DNA of 64,000 nt from Galeopsis tetrahit (Eukaryota; Streptophyta; Magnoliopsida; Lamiales; Lamiaceae), in assembly GCA_963675135.1 (NCBI GenBank), contig OY776121.1, forward strand, positions 81,490,875 through 81,554,874, read 5' to 3'. Position 1 is the first letter of the stretch. Each line of letters starts with the position of its first letter. This document shows positions 45,990-57,315 of this stretch, piece after piece. The position numbers and the translations under genes are program-made. The notes under the pieces are model-generated. The model was not told where the DNA came from. It worked only from the letters and a program-made list of their open reading frames with translations, and ran no database searches.

Positions 45990-47560
45990 ACCCCCCCAAA
46001 CTTAGAGATTTGCTTGTCCCCAAGCAAAGAAAAAGAAACCAAAGGAGGGTGATTGTGAAGGATTTGTGAATGGATACAATGCATAGTAGGCATGATCAAA
46101 CAATATCTCCAATGAATGGTTCATCAACACATGCAATTTCTCTACCACTTTCAAGACAAATTGTGATCCAAGCTAAGACAAATTCAACACACTTGATTCA
46201 CCACTCTCTCAAGAAGTGTTTCTCTCAACACACAAGTGTATATTGGGCATGTAAGCTCTCAAATGTCAATCCACGAAAAACACAAAGACCATAGGCTTGC
46301 TTTTCAACTCAATTCTCTACCAAATATTTAGGCATCGATTGTCAATCAAAGAGGTCTTTCAAGGGTTGTAATGTAGGTTCTTTGGAAGGGGTGGGATAAA
46401 TTTGGGATTAGTGACTCATTCACTTGTAGAACAACAAATGTTGTATTTCTCTCATTTTTCATTCAACTCTCACACAACACTTGCTCACTTTCTTTTCTTT
46501 TCACTCAAAATGAACCTCACCCCTTTTTCCTTCTTTTCACCACATTTTGGAGCCATTTCTCTTCACTTTTGTGATTTGAGCTTTTGGGACTTTTTGTTTC
46601 CCTTTTATTTTTCACATTAAGCACAAGCTCATTTGCTCTTCTTTTTCTTTTCAACCATTTTCTTTTCTCTTGAATTCACTTTGATCAAAACAAATCCACT
46701 CACTTCAATCCCCTCACCATGTCAACCAACATTGAAGCTCTACAAATGATAAGGACAATTAGGCTCAAAAGATGTGGTTTCATGGTGACATTTTGTAGCT
46801 TGCCAAAGAAAATTGGTTTTACGGCTCAACGGGGCTAACTACGAAAATGTATCATTTGGTGGGATTTATTTGGCCAAGTGACTCAAATTCAAAGAAGTGC
46901 CTCCTATCATTTTTAACAATTTCCTCCTAAATCAAGTGTCAAACAAGTCAAAGAGCAAGTTCTAGCATGCATAATTCGTGGATGACTCACTCAAGAAAAA
47001 TTGAATCGGAATGATATTTCGATTCAAGAAGGCTAAAGTCTCTCCGGCTCAATGTGGTAAACTCAAGTGTTTTCCTAAGCCTAGCCCTTCACACAAAATG
47101 CAATCAAATGATAGAGTCATACATGCATCGATTTCCCACTCATCAAGAAACATCACAAGATCAATTATAGTAAACTCATGCATCCATCAACAAATTCTCC
47201 AAATCAATTGACCAAGCTCATTCAAACAATAATAAACGAATGTGTAATGGAGCAAATGAAATTGTAAAAAACCACCACACCCCCCCCCCCCCAAACTTAG
47301 ACTTTGGAAATGAGTGTTTACCTTTGAGTTTGCACCATACACCATTCCATCTTCTTCTTTGTATCCTTTCTCCTCCATAGAGAGTTCATGTCCAAGCTCC
47401 ATTAAGCACCAACATCATATATCAACCTACTAAACAAAACAAACCCAAAAAGATCAAAAAGCATAAAACTAACTAAAATGAAAAGAAAGCAATAAATGAA
47501 TGGGTTGCCTCCCATTTAGCGCTAGGTTTAACGTCCTATGCCGGACGGAACTAAAAAAAT
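45990..47560. other. 3' non-coding internal region of the Gypsy element
   Basis: About 1.6 kb between the protease-region stop and the 3' LTR without a supported frame on either strand. It is pyrimidine-rich on the plus strand (46480-46690). A copy of the polypurine-tract motif, seen on the plus strand as a long C run followed by aaacttaga, lies at 47279-47300. In autonomous relatives the reverse transcriptase and integrase would lie upstream of such a region; here they are absent. Confidence 0.6.
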
Positions 47561-48331
47561 TCAAAATGCTCTTTCGATCTCGGTATTTGACAATCTTTCT
47601 TTGAATGGAGGATGATAGTGTTTCACATTATGCTCATCGGTGATGAAAAGACCGTCTTCCTTATTTGGCAACTCAAGATTTTCTTCAAAGTTCGCTTTCT
47701 TCATAACCAACGTGTTACGTCCCTTGAGCTTCAACTTTCTAAGAATTTTCATCACTCCAAAGTTGTACCATATTACCTCATCTCCAATTTCAAATCTTTT
47801 TTCAATGTTTATCTCCTTTGAACTCTCTCTTCTTTCCTCTTCATCATCTTTTGATTCAAGCAACTTACCAAATTTCTTTTTCTTATCAATCCCCCCCAAA
47901 CTTGAATTTTGCTCAAGTTTGGGTGTTTGCTTCCATTCTTTACCTTCTCTCGGATCTTTCAATGGCACATTGGACAATTTCTCTAGCTCCGTTCCCTTAC
48001 CTTTTTCAACACAAAGCTTGAGTGCTTTGATAGAGTGGCATTCTTCATTACTTGGAGCATTTTTGATTGAGTCATACATGGAGAAAGTCACTTTCTCTTC
48101 ATTTACCTCCAATGTTACCTCTCCCTTCTTCACATTAAGCTCAACTCCCGCCGTTGCTAAAAATGGTCTTCCAAGAATGATAGGCACTTGTTCATCTTCC
48201 TCCATTTCTAGCACCACAAAGTCGGCGGGAAACACAAATTTATCCACTTTCACTAGAATATCCTCCACAATGCCCTTAGCAATTGTGATTGACCGATCGG
48301 CAAGTTGAAGTGCAATTGAGGTAGGCTTCAA
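47561..48331 (-). CDS. Gypsy retrotransposon protease-region ORF
   Basis: A 256-codon frame following gag with retroviral-type aspartic protease sequence (LQLADRSITIAKGIVEDI, VKVDKFVFPADFVVLEM, VPIILGRPFLATAGVELNV). The Asp-containing active-site loop (ALCDLGASINLMPLSL) lies at the end of the preceding gag frame. The two frames overlap by four bases at a run of five G residues (48331-48328), so joining them would need a frameshift; this may be programmed, or a one-base mutation in the run. The C-terminal part is Lys/Glu-rich and has no reverse transcriptase motif; it ends near IERAF. Confidence 0.8.
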   Translation of the reverse strand: MKPTSIALQLADRSITIAKGIVEDILVKVDKFVFPADFVVLEMEEDEQVPIILGRPFLATAGVELNVKKGEVTLEVNEEKVTFSMYDSIKNAPSNEECHSIKALKLCVEKGKGTELEKLSNVPLKDPREGKEWKQTPKLEQNSSLGGIDKKKKFGKLLESKDDEEERRESSKEINIEKRFEIGDEVIWYNFGVMKILRKLKLKGRNTLVMKKANFEENLELPNKEDGLFITDEHNVKHYHPPFKERLSNTEIERAF

Positions 48332-50823
48332 CTCCCCCTTTTAAGCTTTTTAAACAAAGATAGGGGCATCAAGTTAATGCTAGCCCCTAAATCACAAAGA
48401 GCATTCTTCTTGATCCCATTTCCAATATCACACATGATGATAAAACTACCCGGATCCTTCATCTTTTGTGGAATGTTCTTTTGGAGCATAGCACTACACA
48501 CCTTATTGAATTTGACGAGCTCGGGTTCATCAATCCGCCTCTTCTTGGAGATCAAGTCTTTGAGGAATTTGGCATAGTTGGGCATTTGCTCTAAAGCATC
48601 GGAGAATGGAATGTTGATGTGGAGTTTCTTGAAAACCTCAAGAAATTTAGCAAATTTCTCATCCAATTTCTTCTTCATGAATCTTTGAGGGAATGGTACC
48701 ATTGTCTTTGGTACCCCCCACTCATCACATGGTATGCTCTTTTCTTCCTCAATCTTCTTCTCCTTCATCTTTTTCCACTTTGGTATTCTTTCTTCACCAT
48801 CAACTTTCTTTTTTTCTTTTGACTCCATCCCATTTCCTTCCTCCTCTTCGGCTTTTCCCATCTCTACCTCTTCACACTCTTCTTCAATTTCACAATTTGC
48901 CTGGACATCATCATCTCCCGGTTGAGAGGGCATGGATGGACCCTCATATTTGGTGCCACTTCTAAGCTCTATTGCCTTGCAATGCTCTTTGGGATTTATC
49001 TCGGTTGTTGAGGGAAATTTTCCCTTGTTTAGCATTTGATTAACCGCCGTGCTCAACTCTCCAACGGACGTTGCAAGTTGCCCCACCGTATGCTCGAGAT
49101 TTTTAATCCCCCTTGAGTGTTGTTCATTGATCTTTGCTTGTTCCAAATTTGTTTTAACTTGTTGCTCTTGAGCTTTCTTGAACAACTCTTCCATCCGTAA
49201 AAGTGTATCTTCCGTAGTAGCTTTTCCTTCCCCATTGGGAAGCCTTGCCCCGGGATCAAATCCGGGTGGATATTGCATTGCTCCTTTTGGGTTAGAATAC
49301 GCCAAGTTGTCGTGCCTTCGAAAGTTTTGATTTTGATTCCCTTGAAATGAGGTGGATGGCCCCCCTTGCATTGGGTGACTTTGATTGGGTTGGAGTGTTG
49401 AGGATCGACCACCTTGAAAACGATGTTGTTGAGGAGCTTGATATGGACGACCACCTTGAAAGTTTTGTTGATGGTTTCCTTGATATTGTGGCCTACCCAT
49501 GTAGTTCACATCTTCCATTGGATTCATCGAAAGCTCTCCTTGAACCATTGGTAATGGGCTTTCACTTGGTTGATTAGACGAAAGAGCATTCACCTTCTCA
49601 ATTAACGTGGTGATCATTGTTTTCATGGCGTCCACCTCATTAACTTGAGCAACTCGATGCCTTCCTCCTCTATCAATCCTCATTTTAAAAGAATTGTTCG
49701 ATATCCCCTCCATTATTTGCTTGATCTCTTCCGCCGACTTGAGCCATATCGAACCTCCGGCACAAGCATCCAAATGATGTTGGTCTTCTTCTCTCAAGCC
49801 ACAAAAGAACCAACAAGTTGTTTGCTCCAATGGAAAACCATGTTGAGGGCAAGTTATGAGTAGGTTGGTAAACCTTTCCCATGCTTCTTTGAGGTTCTCA
49901 TTAGCTCCTTGTTTAAATTGAGAGATATTTTGCTTTGCTTCCATTGTTTTGGAAGGAGGGTAGTACTTCAATAAAAACCTCTTCTTCAAGTCTTCCCAAG
50001 TTCTCACCTCTCCCAACGGAATGCTTGTTTGCAACCATGCTTTTGCCTTTCCGGAAAGTGTGAAAGGAAATAGCCTCAATTTCTTTGCATCTTCGGACAC
50101 ACCGTTTTGTTTGAGTGTATCAGATATCTCTAAAAATTGAGCCAAGTGCTCATTTGGATCTTCTTCAAAGCCTTCCTCGGTCCTCCCTTCGAATTGCTTC
50201 TCTCTAAGCATTCTCAACAAAGAAGCACTAATCTCAAAATTATTGGCCTCCACATTTGGCCTTGCTATCCCATCATAATGCTCCCTTTGTTGAGGCTCAA
50301 AGTACTCTCTCATTGGCCTCCCATGTTGTATTGGAGGGCGAGGTTCTTGTCTTTCCGGTTGAGGTGGAACGGGTATCTCTTGAGGGTATGCACCTTGGGG
50401 TGGATGGTATGGATAAGGGTGGGGGTAATACCCTTGAGGTGGAGGTTGATAATACCCTTGAGGATAATGTGGGTATGGATATGGTGGATAGCCTTGGGGA
50501 TACCCTCCTTGTTGGACATTAGGGGGATACCCTTGAGGTTGTCCACCATAGTGGCCTTGATTGAACCCACCACCTATTTGAACATTAGGTGGGTGTTGCA
50601 TGCCATTTCCTCCTCCTCCTTGCAATTGAACATCTCCTTGATGTTCCACTTGGAGATTTTCTTGAGTATTTACTCCTTCACTTTCATCATCTACCACGGC
50701 ACCCGGCGGTTGATTTTGTCTAATCTCCGCCATTCTTCGATTTATAGCTCGATTCCTTCTTGCGGTTGCTTCAATCTCAAGATTGATAGGTTCAATTTGT
50801 CCACCACGTGCTCTTGTTATCAT
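48328..50823 (-). CDS. Gypsy retrotransposon gag polyprotein
   Basis: The ATG at 50823 opens MITRARGGQIEPINLEIEAT and the frame stays open for 831 codons. A Gly/Pro/Gln/Tyr-rich segment (YPQGYPPYPYPHYPQGYYQP) occupies roughly residues 75-145. Next comes the Ty3/Gypsy gag core (LRLFPFTLSGKAKAWLQT, TWEDLKKRFLLKYYPPSKT, WERFTNLLITCPQHGF), a Gln/Pro-rich linker, a coiled-coil-like Glu/Lys-rich part (EEKSIPCDEWGVPKTM nearby) and the start of the protease (CDIGNGIKKNALCDLGASIN). No CCHC knuckle was seen. An upstream in-frame extension lacks an ATG, so I start here. The long undamaged frame fits a young element. Confidence 0.88.
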   Translation of the reverse strand: MITRARGGQIEPINLEIEATARRNRAINRRMAEIRQNQPPGAVVDDESEGVNTQENLQVEHQGDVQLQGGGGNGMQHPPNVQIGGGFNQGHYGGQPQGYPPNVQQGGYPQGYPPYPYPHYPQGYYQPPPQGYYPHPYPYHPPQGAYPQEIPVPPQPERQEPRPPIQHGRPMREYFEPQQREHYDGIARPNVEANNFEISASLLRMLREKQFEGRTEEGFEEDPNEHLAQFLEISDTLKQNGVSEDAKKLRLFPFTLSGKAKAWLQTSIPLGEVRTWEDLKKRFLLKYYPPSKTMEAKQNISQFKQGANENLKEAWERFTNLLITCPQHGFPLEQTTCWFFCGLREEDQHHLDACAGGSIWLKSAEEIKQIMEGISNNSFKMRIDRGGRHRVAQVNEVDAMKTMITTLIEKVNALSSNQPSESPLPMVQGELSMNPMEDVNYMGRPQYQGNHQQNFQGGRPYQAPQQHRFQGGRSSTLQPNQSHPMQGGPSTSFQGNQNQNFRRHDNLAYSNPKGAMQYPPGFDPGARLPNGEGKATTEDTLLRMEELFKKAQEQQVKTNLEQAKINEQHSRGIKNLEHTVGQLATSVGELSTAVNQMLNKGKFPSTTEINPKEHCKAIELRSGTKYEGPSMPSQPGDDDVQANCEIEEECEEVEMGKAEEEEGNGMESKEKKKVDGEERIPKWKKMKEKKIEEEKSIPCDEWGVPKTMVPFPQRFMKKKLDEKFAKFLEVFKKLHINIPFSDALEQMPNYAKFLKDLISKKRRIDEPELVKFNKVCSAMLQKNIPQKMKDPGSFIIMCDIGNGIKKNALCDLGASINLMPLSLFKKLKRGS

Positions 50824-50967
50824 GCACCTATGGAAAATTGTAAATATCAAACTCTTGAAACAAAAATAAAAACAAAATAAAAGCAAGTAATTGTAGCTAT
50901 CACTAGTATTCAACTAACTCTAAGTCCCACTTATAGCACTACGTCGCCTCCCCGGCAGCGGCGCCAT

Positions 50968-52778
50968 TGACTTGAACGAATTTTTGGTCACCAAGCGTTG
51001 ACTAACTACTTCCCCTCAAGCATAAGGGTTCATAGTAGTAATGGAAGTATTCGACCAAGTAGTTTCGACCTAGGAGGTGAGTTTGTGCAATGGATCCCTA
51101 GAGTTTTGTGTTGTAATAGCTAATGTAACTACGGTTTCGGGTTTATGGATTTCTAAAATTAAAGCTAAATTACTACCAAGATGCTAGAAATTAAATCAAC
51201 TACCAACCTAGAAACTAACAAGTGGTTTATACTACTAAAAGTGAGAAAAGCACCAATAAGAGAAATTACCACAACTTAACAAAGAAAATTACTACTAAGC
51301 AAGAATTTAACAATTAAAACAAAGAACAACTACGAATTTAATTCGAAGAAGTGCAAGAGTGAGAGAATACTTCGGGTGTTCTCCACCTAGTGAAATAGAG
51401 AGGAATTGCTTTTACTTTGTTAATTGCTTTAATTAATATTTGCTAAGAGCACCTAAATGCTAGGATGACAACCATTTCCCTTCGGGTAATATAGCCTTAA
51501 TTCTAAGGTGTTCCCAAACCCGGTAATAAGGTTTTCTTCCTAATCCTCACCAACTACTCAAACAACCATTCAAGTAATTAATGTCCTTTAATGGGGTCCT
51601 AATACGATTAACTCTCTCTCGACGAATTAAAAATATAACTAACACATTTGCATACCAACAACTCACACCATAAATATAGACATGTCCATGTAACTCTCGT
51701 CTACGCTAAACATGCATCTAAATATGGATTAATAGAAGTTAACATACAAAGTACCAATAATACCCATTAAAAGAAGCAAAAAATCTAATCTTAACAATAA
51801 CAAAGCTCAACAATTCCAAACTCAATATTCACATGGCTTTATAACACCCAAAGCATAAATAAACTTAGCCCATGGTGTTTTGAGAAACACCCATGGCTAA
51901 AACATCAAAAGAACTCAAGATAAACATGAAATATGGAATTATATAGAAAATGAGAGAATGGTTTGAAGTCACCTTGTTGTTTCTTCAAAATACCTAGCTA
52001 TTACAAAAGTGTGAGCCTTGTTCTTCAAAAACCTATGCTAAGTACTAAATATTGAAGCTAATCTAGGAATTAAAGTGCAATAAATGTGGAAATGGGGTTA
52101 AGTATGAACTAGGGTTTATGGTGTTGTAATAAATGAGGGCCAAAAGTTCTCTTACAAACTGAGTTTGAAGCTATTTAAAGCTTCCAAAAGTGTGTGAGAC
52201 GAAATTAGCATTTGGGTCCTTGAAGTTCTTCAAAATTCTCAAAAAACCCCGAAAATCGTGAGTTGACTCGGTCAACCGAGTGGATCACTCGGTCAACCGA
52301 GTGAGAGGGACTTCCAGAACCAAAAATGGTTCCAGATGTCAAACGGGTGCCAGTGTGATATCAAACGGCCGCCAGTGTGATATCACTCGGCCGCCAGTGT
52401 GATATCACTCGGCCGCCAGTGTGATATCAAACGGCCGCCAGTGTGACATGGCCATTCCAGAAACTTTCTGTAAGTTTTTCTCACTCGGCCGCCAGTGTGA
52501 TCCCACTCGGCCGGCCGAGTGACTTCTGCTACTTTGATTTTTCTAACACTTTTCCTTGGCTTTCCTTCTTGTCTTCCAACCGAACTTCAATTCCCACGCG
52601 CCGATGCTCGCTTTCCTTCTAAAACGGACTATTTCACCTTGTTTCCTACACTTTGAACACATTTCTTAACAACAAGGTTAGTAGCACCATTTCTAACAAT
52701 TATGACCAAAACCACATCAAAATGCTACGATAACATAGCAATAATGAGCACAAAAACGAGCAATCTCACACCTAATCA
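50968..52778 (-). repeat. 5' LTR of the Gypsy element
   Basis: Same length and almost identical to 44179-45989. Differences seen include g/a in agagaatgcttcggg near 51369, c/t near 51433, and variation of the cggccgccagtgtg units near 52380-52440. It drives transcription leftward. Confidence 0.93.
52330..52510. repeat. tandem array of cggccgccagtgtgatatc units in the LTR
   Basis: Five or more imperfect 22-bp units (tcaaacgg or tcactcgg followed by ccgccagtgtgata) in the 5' LTR; the same array sits in the 3' LTR at about 45548-45730 with the caaacgg/cactcgg variants in a different order. It sits among ctcggccggccgag palindromes from which it may have evolved. Confidence 0.85.
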
Positions 52779-52783
52779 AGCAC

Positions 52784-55705
52784 CCAGAATCCAGAAGAAA
52801 CCGGTCCACAGTTGATGCACTAAGATTTTTGGATTGAATACGCCCATTATCCAAACCATCAACCCAATTGTCTTTGAAGATATGAATCTAATCACCCTTT
52901 CCAATCCTCCAAATAGCCCCCTCATCAAGCACTTCTTTACTCCAGATTAAAGATCTCCAGATAAAGGACGGATTCGACCCCAACGAAAAATTTGATAAAG
53001 TATCATTAGCAAAATACTTGGCTTTAAAAATCTTGCCCATCAAAGAATTTGGCATGGAAATGATTCTCCAGAGTTGTTTTGCCAATAATGCTTTATTGAA
53101 TAACACCATACTCCGAAACCCCAACCCTCCTTCATTTTTAGACATACAAAGGTGACTCCACTTTTTCCAGTGCTTTTTCCTATCCATAGCATTATCCCCC
53201 CACCAAAATCCTGCCATGAGTTTTTCAATTTCCCCACAAGTCGCAACTGGAATCCGAAAGCAAGACATAGCATAAGAAGGAAGTGCTTGTAGAACTGCTT
53301 TGATAAGGACTTCTCTCCCACCTTCCGAAAAGAACTTATGACCCCAAGATAGGATCCTTTTCCTAACCCTATCCACCAAGTAGTCAAATTTCAGTTTTTT
53401 TGCCTTTGGTATCATAGCTGGAAGGCCCAAATAAAACTCATGTCCCTGCGAAGACCTAATCCCCAACATTGTTTTTGACTGAAAGACATTAGCTTGGCAT
53501 ATGTGCTAACTAAATGTGATAGAGGATTTATCTCGATTAACAAGCTGTCCTGAAGCCTTTTCATATGTGTAGATGCAGTTCACAATTGCTTGCGTTTCCC
53601 CTTTTGTAGCCTTAAAGAAAAAAAGACTATCATCCGCAAAAAAACAAATGTGACAGAATAGGGGCTGATCTAGCAATACTTATCCCTGAAATCTGATTGA
53701 TATCTACCACTGATGATATTAGTGATGAGAAAACCTGGGCACATAACACAAACAGATAAGGAGATAATGGATCCCCTTGACGAAGACCCCGAGTAGGAGC
53801 AAAAAAATCTGAATTCTCCCCATTTATATTAATACTATAAGTCACAGAAGAAATGCACTTCCAAATCAAATGAATCCAGTTCTCCGGAAAATTCATAGCA
53901 CAAAGCACAGACTTAAGAAAGGGCCATTCAATCCTATCATATGCCTTACTCATGTCTAGCTTCAAAGCCGCATACCCCGTCGTGCTTTTAGAGGATTTAA
54001 GAAAATGCATCCCCTCATAAGCCAATAAAATGTTGTCCGTAATACTCCTACCAGGGACAAACGCACTTTGATGATGATCAATCAATCCTCCCAACACAAA
54101 TTTTAACCTATTAGTCATTGTTCTAGCCAAAATACGATACGACACATTGCAAAGACTAATAGGTCTAAATTGTTTAGGAGTTACTGGATTACCCGTCTTT
54201 GGTATAAGCGTAATGATCGTCTGATTCCAGGATTGCAGATTATCATTTCCATTAAGCACTCGAAGGATAGCATTGGCAACATCATTGCCAATAGTTGACC
54301 ATTCTTTTTGGTAAAATGAGGCTGGAAAACCATCAGGCCCCGGCGCCTTCCATGGTGAAAGTTCTTTAACTGCTTTAAAAACCTCATTTCTGGAGAAGGG
54401 AACTTGAAGAAATTTAGCAGTATCTTGCGACATTTTCATATTTAAAGATTGTGTCGCTCTACTAATATCCCTAACTGATGGGTTGCCAGAATCAAAAATA
54501 TTCTGAAAATAGTGTAAGAAAACCTTCTGAATCCCATGCTGTGACTCAACATTATGACCATCTTCATCTTGGATATGTCTAATCTCATTCACTCTTCTCC
54601 TAAGATTAGCCCTCGAATGGAAAAACTTTGTGTTACGATCTCCTTCTTTCAGCCAGTTGACCCTAGCTCTTTGTTTCCAAAACCATTCCTCTTGTGTCTC
54701 AAGTTTTGCTAAATCATTCTCCAGATTTTTAACTTGATCCATAGGTGAAGTACAAGAGTCATCATTCAATGTTTGATTAATCAATTTCCTTTTTTGTTTG
54801 ATCCTGTAAGCAAACGTTCCACCCTTTTTCTTAGCCCAATTCTGAATAACTGTAGCACAGGAACTCAAAGTTTCATGAAGAGGCAGAATATTTGCAGAAG
54901 AACTCCAGGCCACATTCATAACCTTATCAAAATCTCCTTCCTTCATCCAGTAGTTTTCAAACCTAAAAGCTTTAGGATGTTGTGACTTCTGATGTGGCTT
55001 AGCAATATCAAATTCCATAAAGATCGGTCAATGATCAGAGCCACAATAGTCCAGAACAGACGCTTCATGAAATGAAAAAAAATTCATCCAATCATCATTT
55101 ACCAAGAATCTGTCAATCTTTTCCTTGATGTAGTTTTGACCCTTCCTACAATTATGCCAAGTAAACTTTGGTCCCTTCATTTTCACACTTTTAAGTTGGC
55201 AATATGAAACTGCCTCTTGAAAGAGATCCATATTCACAATGTTGGCCTTTAACCCACCACTCTTATCATCATTAAACAGCACTTGATTGAAATCACCACC
55301 AACAATCCAAGGTTGAGCTAAATTAGATTGGTAATCTCTAAGTCTTTTTAACAATTGCCAAGATGAAGATTTTTTTTGTGGACAAGGATTACCATAGAAA
55401 CATGTAAATCTCCAATTACCAATCGGATTTGAGACTGAACAATCAATGTGTCCAACAGAATAAGACAAAATAGATACCATGCTTCCATTCCAAAACATAA
55501 CCAAGCCACCAGCGCGGCCACATGAGTTAACACAAAATACATTAGTAAACCCTAACCGAACTCTTAATACTTCAGCAAAAGAAGAGTTACATTTAGATTC
55601 TGATATAAAGAAAATAGTAGGCTTATATCTAGAAACAAGATCACGCAGCTTCGAGAACGCACGTATGCTACAAATTCCACGCGCGTTCCAGCACAAGAGC
55701 TTCAT
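52784..55705 (-). pseudogene. LINE ORF2: endonuclease and reverse transcriptase
   Basis: The ATG at 55705 opens an apurinic-type endonuclease domain (MKLLCWNARGICSIRAFSKL, IVGGDFNQVL, CGSDH). A stop at 55030-55028 interrupts the frame right after the final SDH motif; the same frame resumes as the reverse transcriptase (FRPISLCNVSYRILARTMTN, DHHQSAFVPGRSITDNILLA, LKLDMSKAYDRIEWPFL, GLRQGDPLSPYLFVLC) to 53630. There a one-base change in a T run (53636-53642) breaks the frame exactly at the FADD catalytic box. The remaining part (53469-52888) carries FEYLGLP-like EFYLGLPAMIPKAKK, GREVLIKAVLQALPSYAMSC and FWWGD, then runs to the Gypsy insertion. Non-functional. Confidence 0.9.
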
Positions 55706-57315
55706 TCGCCATGGCGGGGTTGAGTCACCTCAACCTCCGCCTCTCCAGGGAACGAAAGTTCCGATCCGTAAGTTTCAATCATGTTGCGTGCCTTCTTAAG
55801 GAAAAACAGACCATCAATTTCATTTCTCACATGCTCCGCTCGAACAAAATCGGCCAAATCAGCCGAGTGATCCTTCCACAGCCTCTTTTTCCCCGATTTC
55901 ATATTGTCAGGAATAATATCAGTCTCTTCAGTTTCAGTATTTACTCTCTCCCTCTGATTTACCTCTTCTCCAGACCAATTAGAGTGATCCACTTCCTCCC
56001 TATAAGGAACATAAGGCTGCTCTCCCTCATTAATAACTTCCACGTAAGCAGTGAAATCGAATGACTTAAAACACTTTCCAACATGGTGCACAACCCTGTA
56101 ATCTTTACCATTATCTTGACCCCAAAGTGGGTCTTTTGCCATTCGATATTGAAAACCTGCAGGAACAGTAAAACTTAGTGGTTCTAACAACAAACCTGTT
56201 CTTGGGTCCACCTTACCCAGCCCGGAGCCAACAGTCGCATCAGCAGCATCTCTTCGAGCTATTAGGTCTTGGAAAGTGTACACCACTTCCCTGTCATTCT
56301 CTGGAGAGTGATAATCTGCATTCAAGTTCCATTGAGTGTTCATAACCTCCTTCTCAACAGCCTCCCACATCTCCTTAACCCCTTCGTCAATCAAGATGGC
56401 CTTCCCCTTCGCCTTTCATTTCTTTTCCGATTCATTACTAGTTTGGTCATCTACCTCGAACACCTGTTTGCCCCTTTCCACTCTCTGTGCCTCTACATTG
56501 GCCTCCTCTTCCGCAACTGCTCTATCATTGGCTTCCTTATACCTTAGAAGTTGAAAAAACTCTTGCATGTCCCTCTCCGACGGTTTATTCTGCTTATCCG
56601 CCCTCAGCCATTCCGGAAAGTACTTACGACTTTCAAACCAGTCCTCATCTTTATCCTTAACTCGATTGCACCCCCTAACCGAGTGAGTGAGGTGTCCACA
56701 AAAGTAGCAGAAATCGGACAGCCTCTCATAACGAAAGAAAATCACCGTATTATTTTCAGCCACCGTGAAATGAGTGAACCTGCATAAAGGGGCCTCTGTA
56801 TTCAGCAACACACGAACTCGTAATGATTCCCCACACACTCGTTCACCCTCCTTAGCATCCACACGCACTACTTCACCAAGATGACTACCCACTCTTTCGC
56901 CAGTATCTTTTGTCATTGCATGCGCAGGTAATCCATGGATCTGGACCCAAAAAGGAACCTGGTCCATTTTGATAGTAGCAAAACAGTCAGAACCTGCAAG
57001 CTGTCGAAGCACCATCAACGATCGGCGAAGATTTCATGGTTGCATGTCTAGAATGTCCTCCATTTCCTCCTTCGTCTGGAAATCAATAACATATCTGCCA
57101 TCTCCAACAGAAGTGAGCACAATGGGAGAGGCAACCTTCCAGTTTGTTGAGAGGAGGCGCCTTAACTCATGAATGTTAAAGAACCTCATTGACACAAACC
57201 GCATTATGACCGAAGAAGTAGGGGTGATAAGCTTATTTGGATCGCCCCTTATACTAGAGCCCTCTTTTTCAGAGATTGAAAACTCATCAAACTGTTTTTG
57301 TATAGCCATTTCCAT
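55702..57315 (-). pseudogene. LINE ORF1 (DUF4283 and zinc knuckle)
   Basis: An in-frame region starting at the ATG at 57315 (MEMAIQKQFDEFSISEKEGS). It has the DUF4283-type nucleic-acid-binding domain of plant LINE ORF1 proteins (LLSTNWKVASPIVLTSVGDG, VPFWVQIHGLPAHAMTKDTG) followed by a CCHC-type knuckle FCYFCGHLTHSVRGC. TGA stops interrupt it at 57036-57034 and 56418-56416 without changing frame. It ends with TGA at 55704-55702, which overlaps the ORF2 start as ATGA. Confidence 0.85.

Larger units (their letters stand above)
44179..52778 (-). mobile_element. Gypsy-type LTR retrotransposon, non-autonomous, recent insertion
   Basis: LTRs at 44179-45989 (3') and 50968-52778 (5') are both 1811 bp, start tgacttgaacg and end acctaatca on the plus strand, and by eye differ at fewer than about ten sites. 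A perfect duplication agcac flanks the element (44174-44178, 52779-52783). The primer-binding site tggcgccgctgccgggg (50967 leftward) is of the Athila/Tat kind. A polypurine tract tttgggggggt abuts the 3' LTR. Internal coding is gag plus a protease region only, with no reverse transcriptase or integrase. It lies inside a LINE. Confidence 0.93.

Noticed and set aside
48619..48965. Plus-strand frames inside the Gypsy gag region
   Set aside because: They are antisense to the long gag frame and have Phe/Leu/Ser-rich composition expected from the reverse of Lys/Glu-rich coding.
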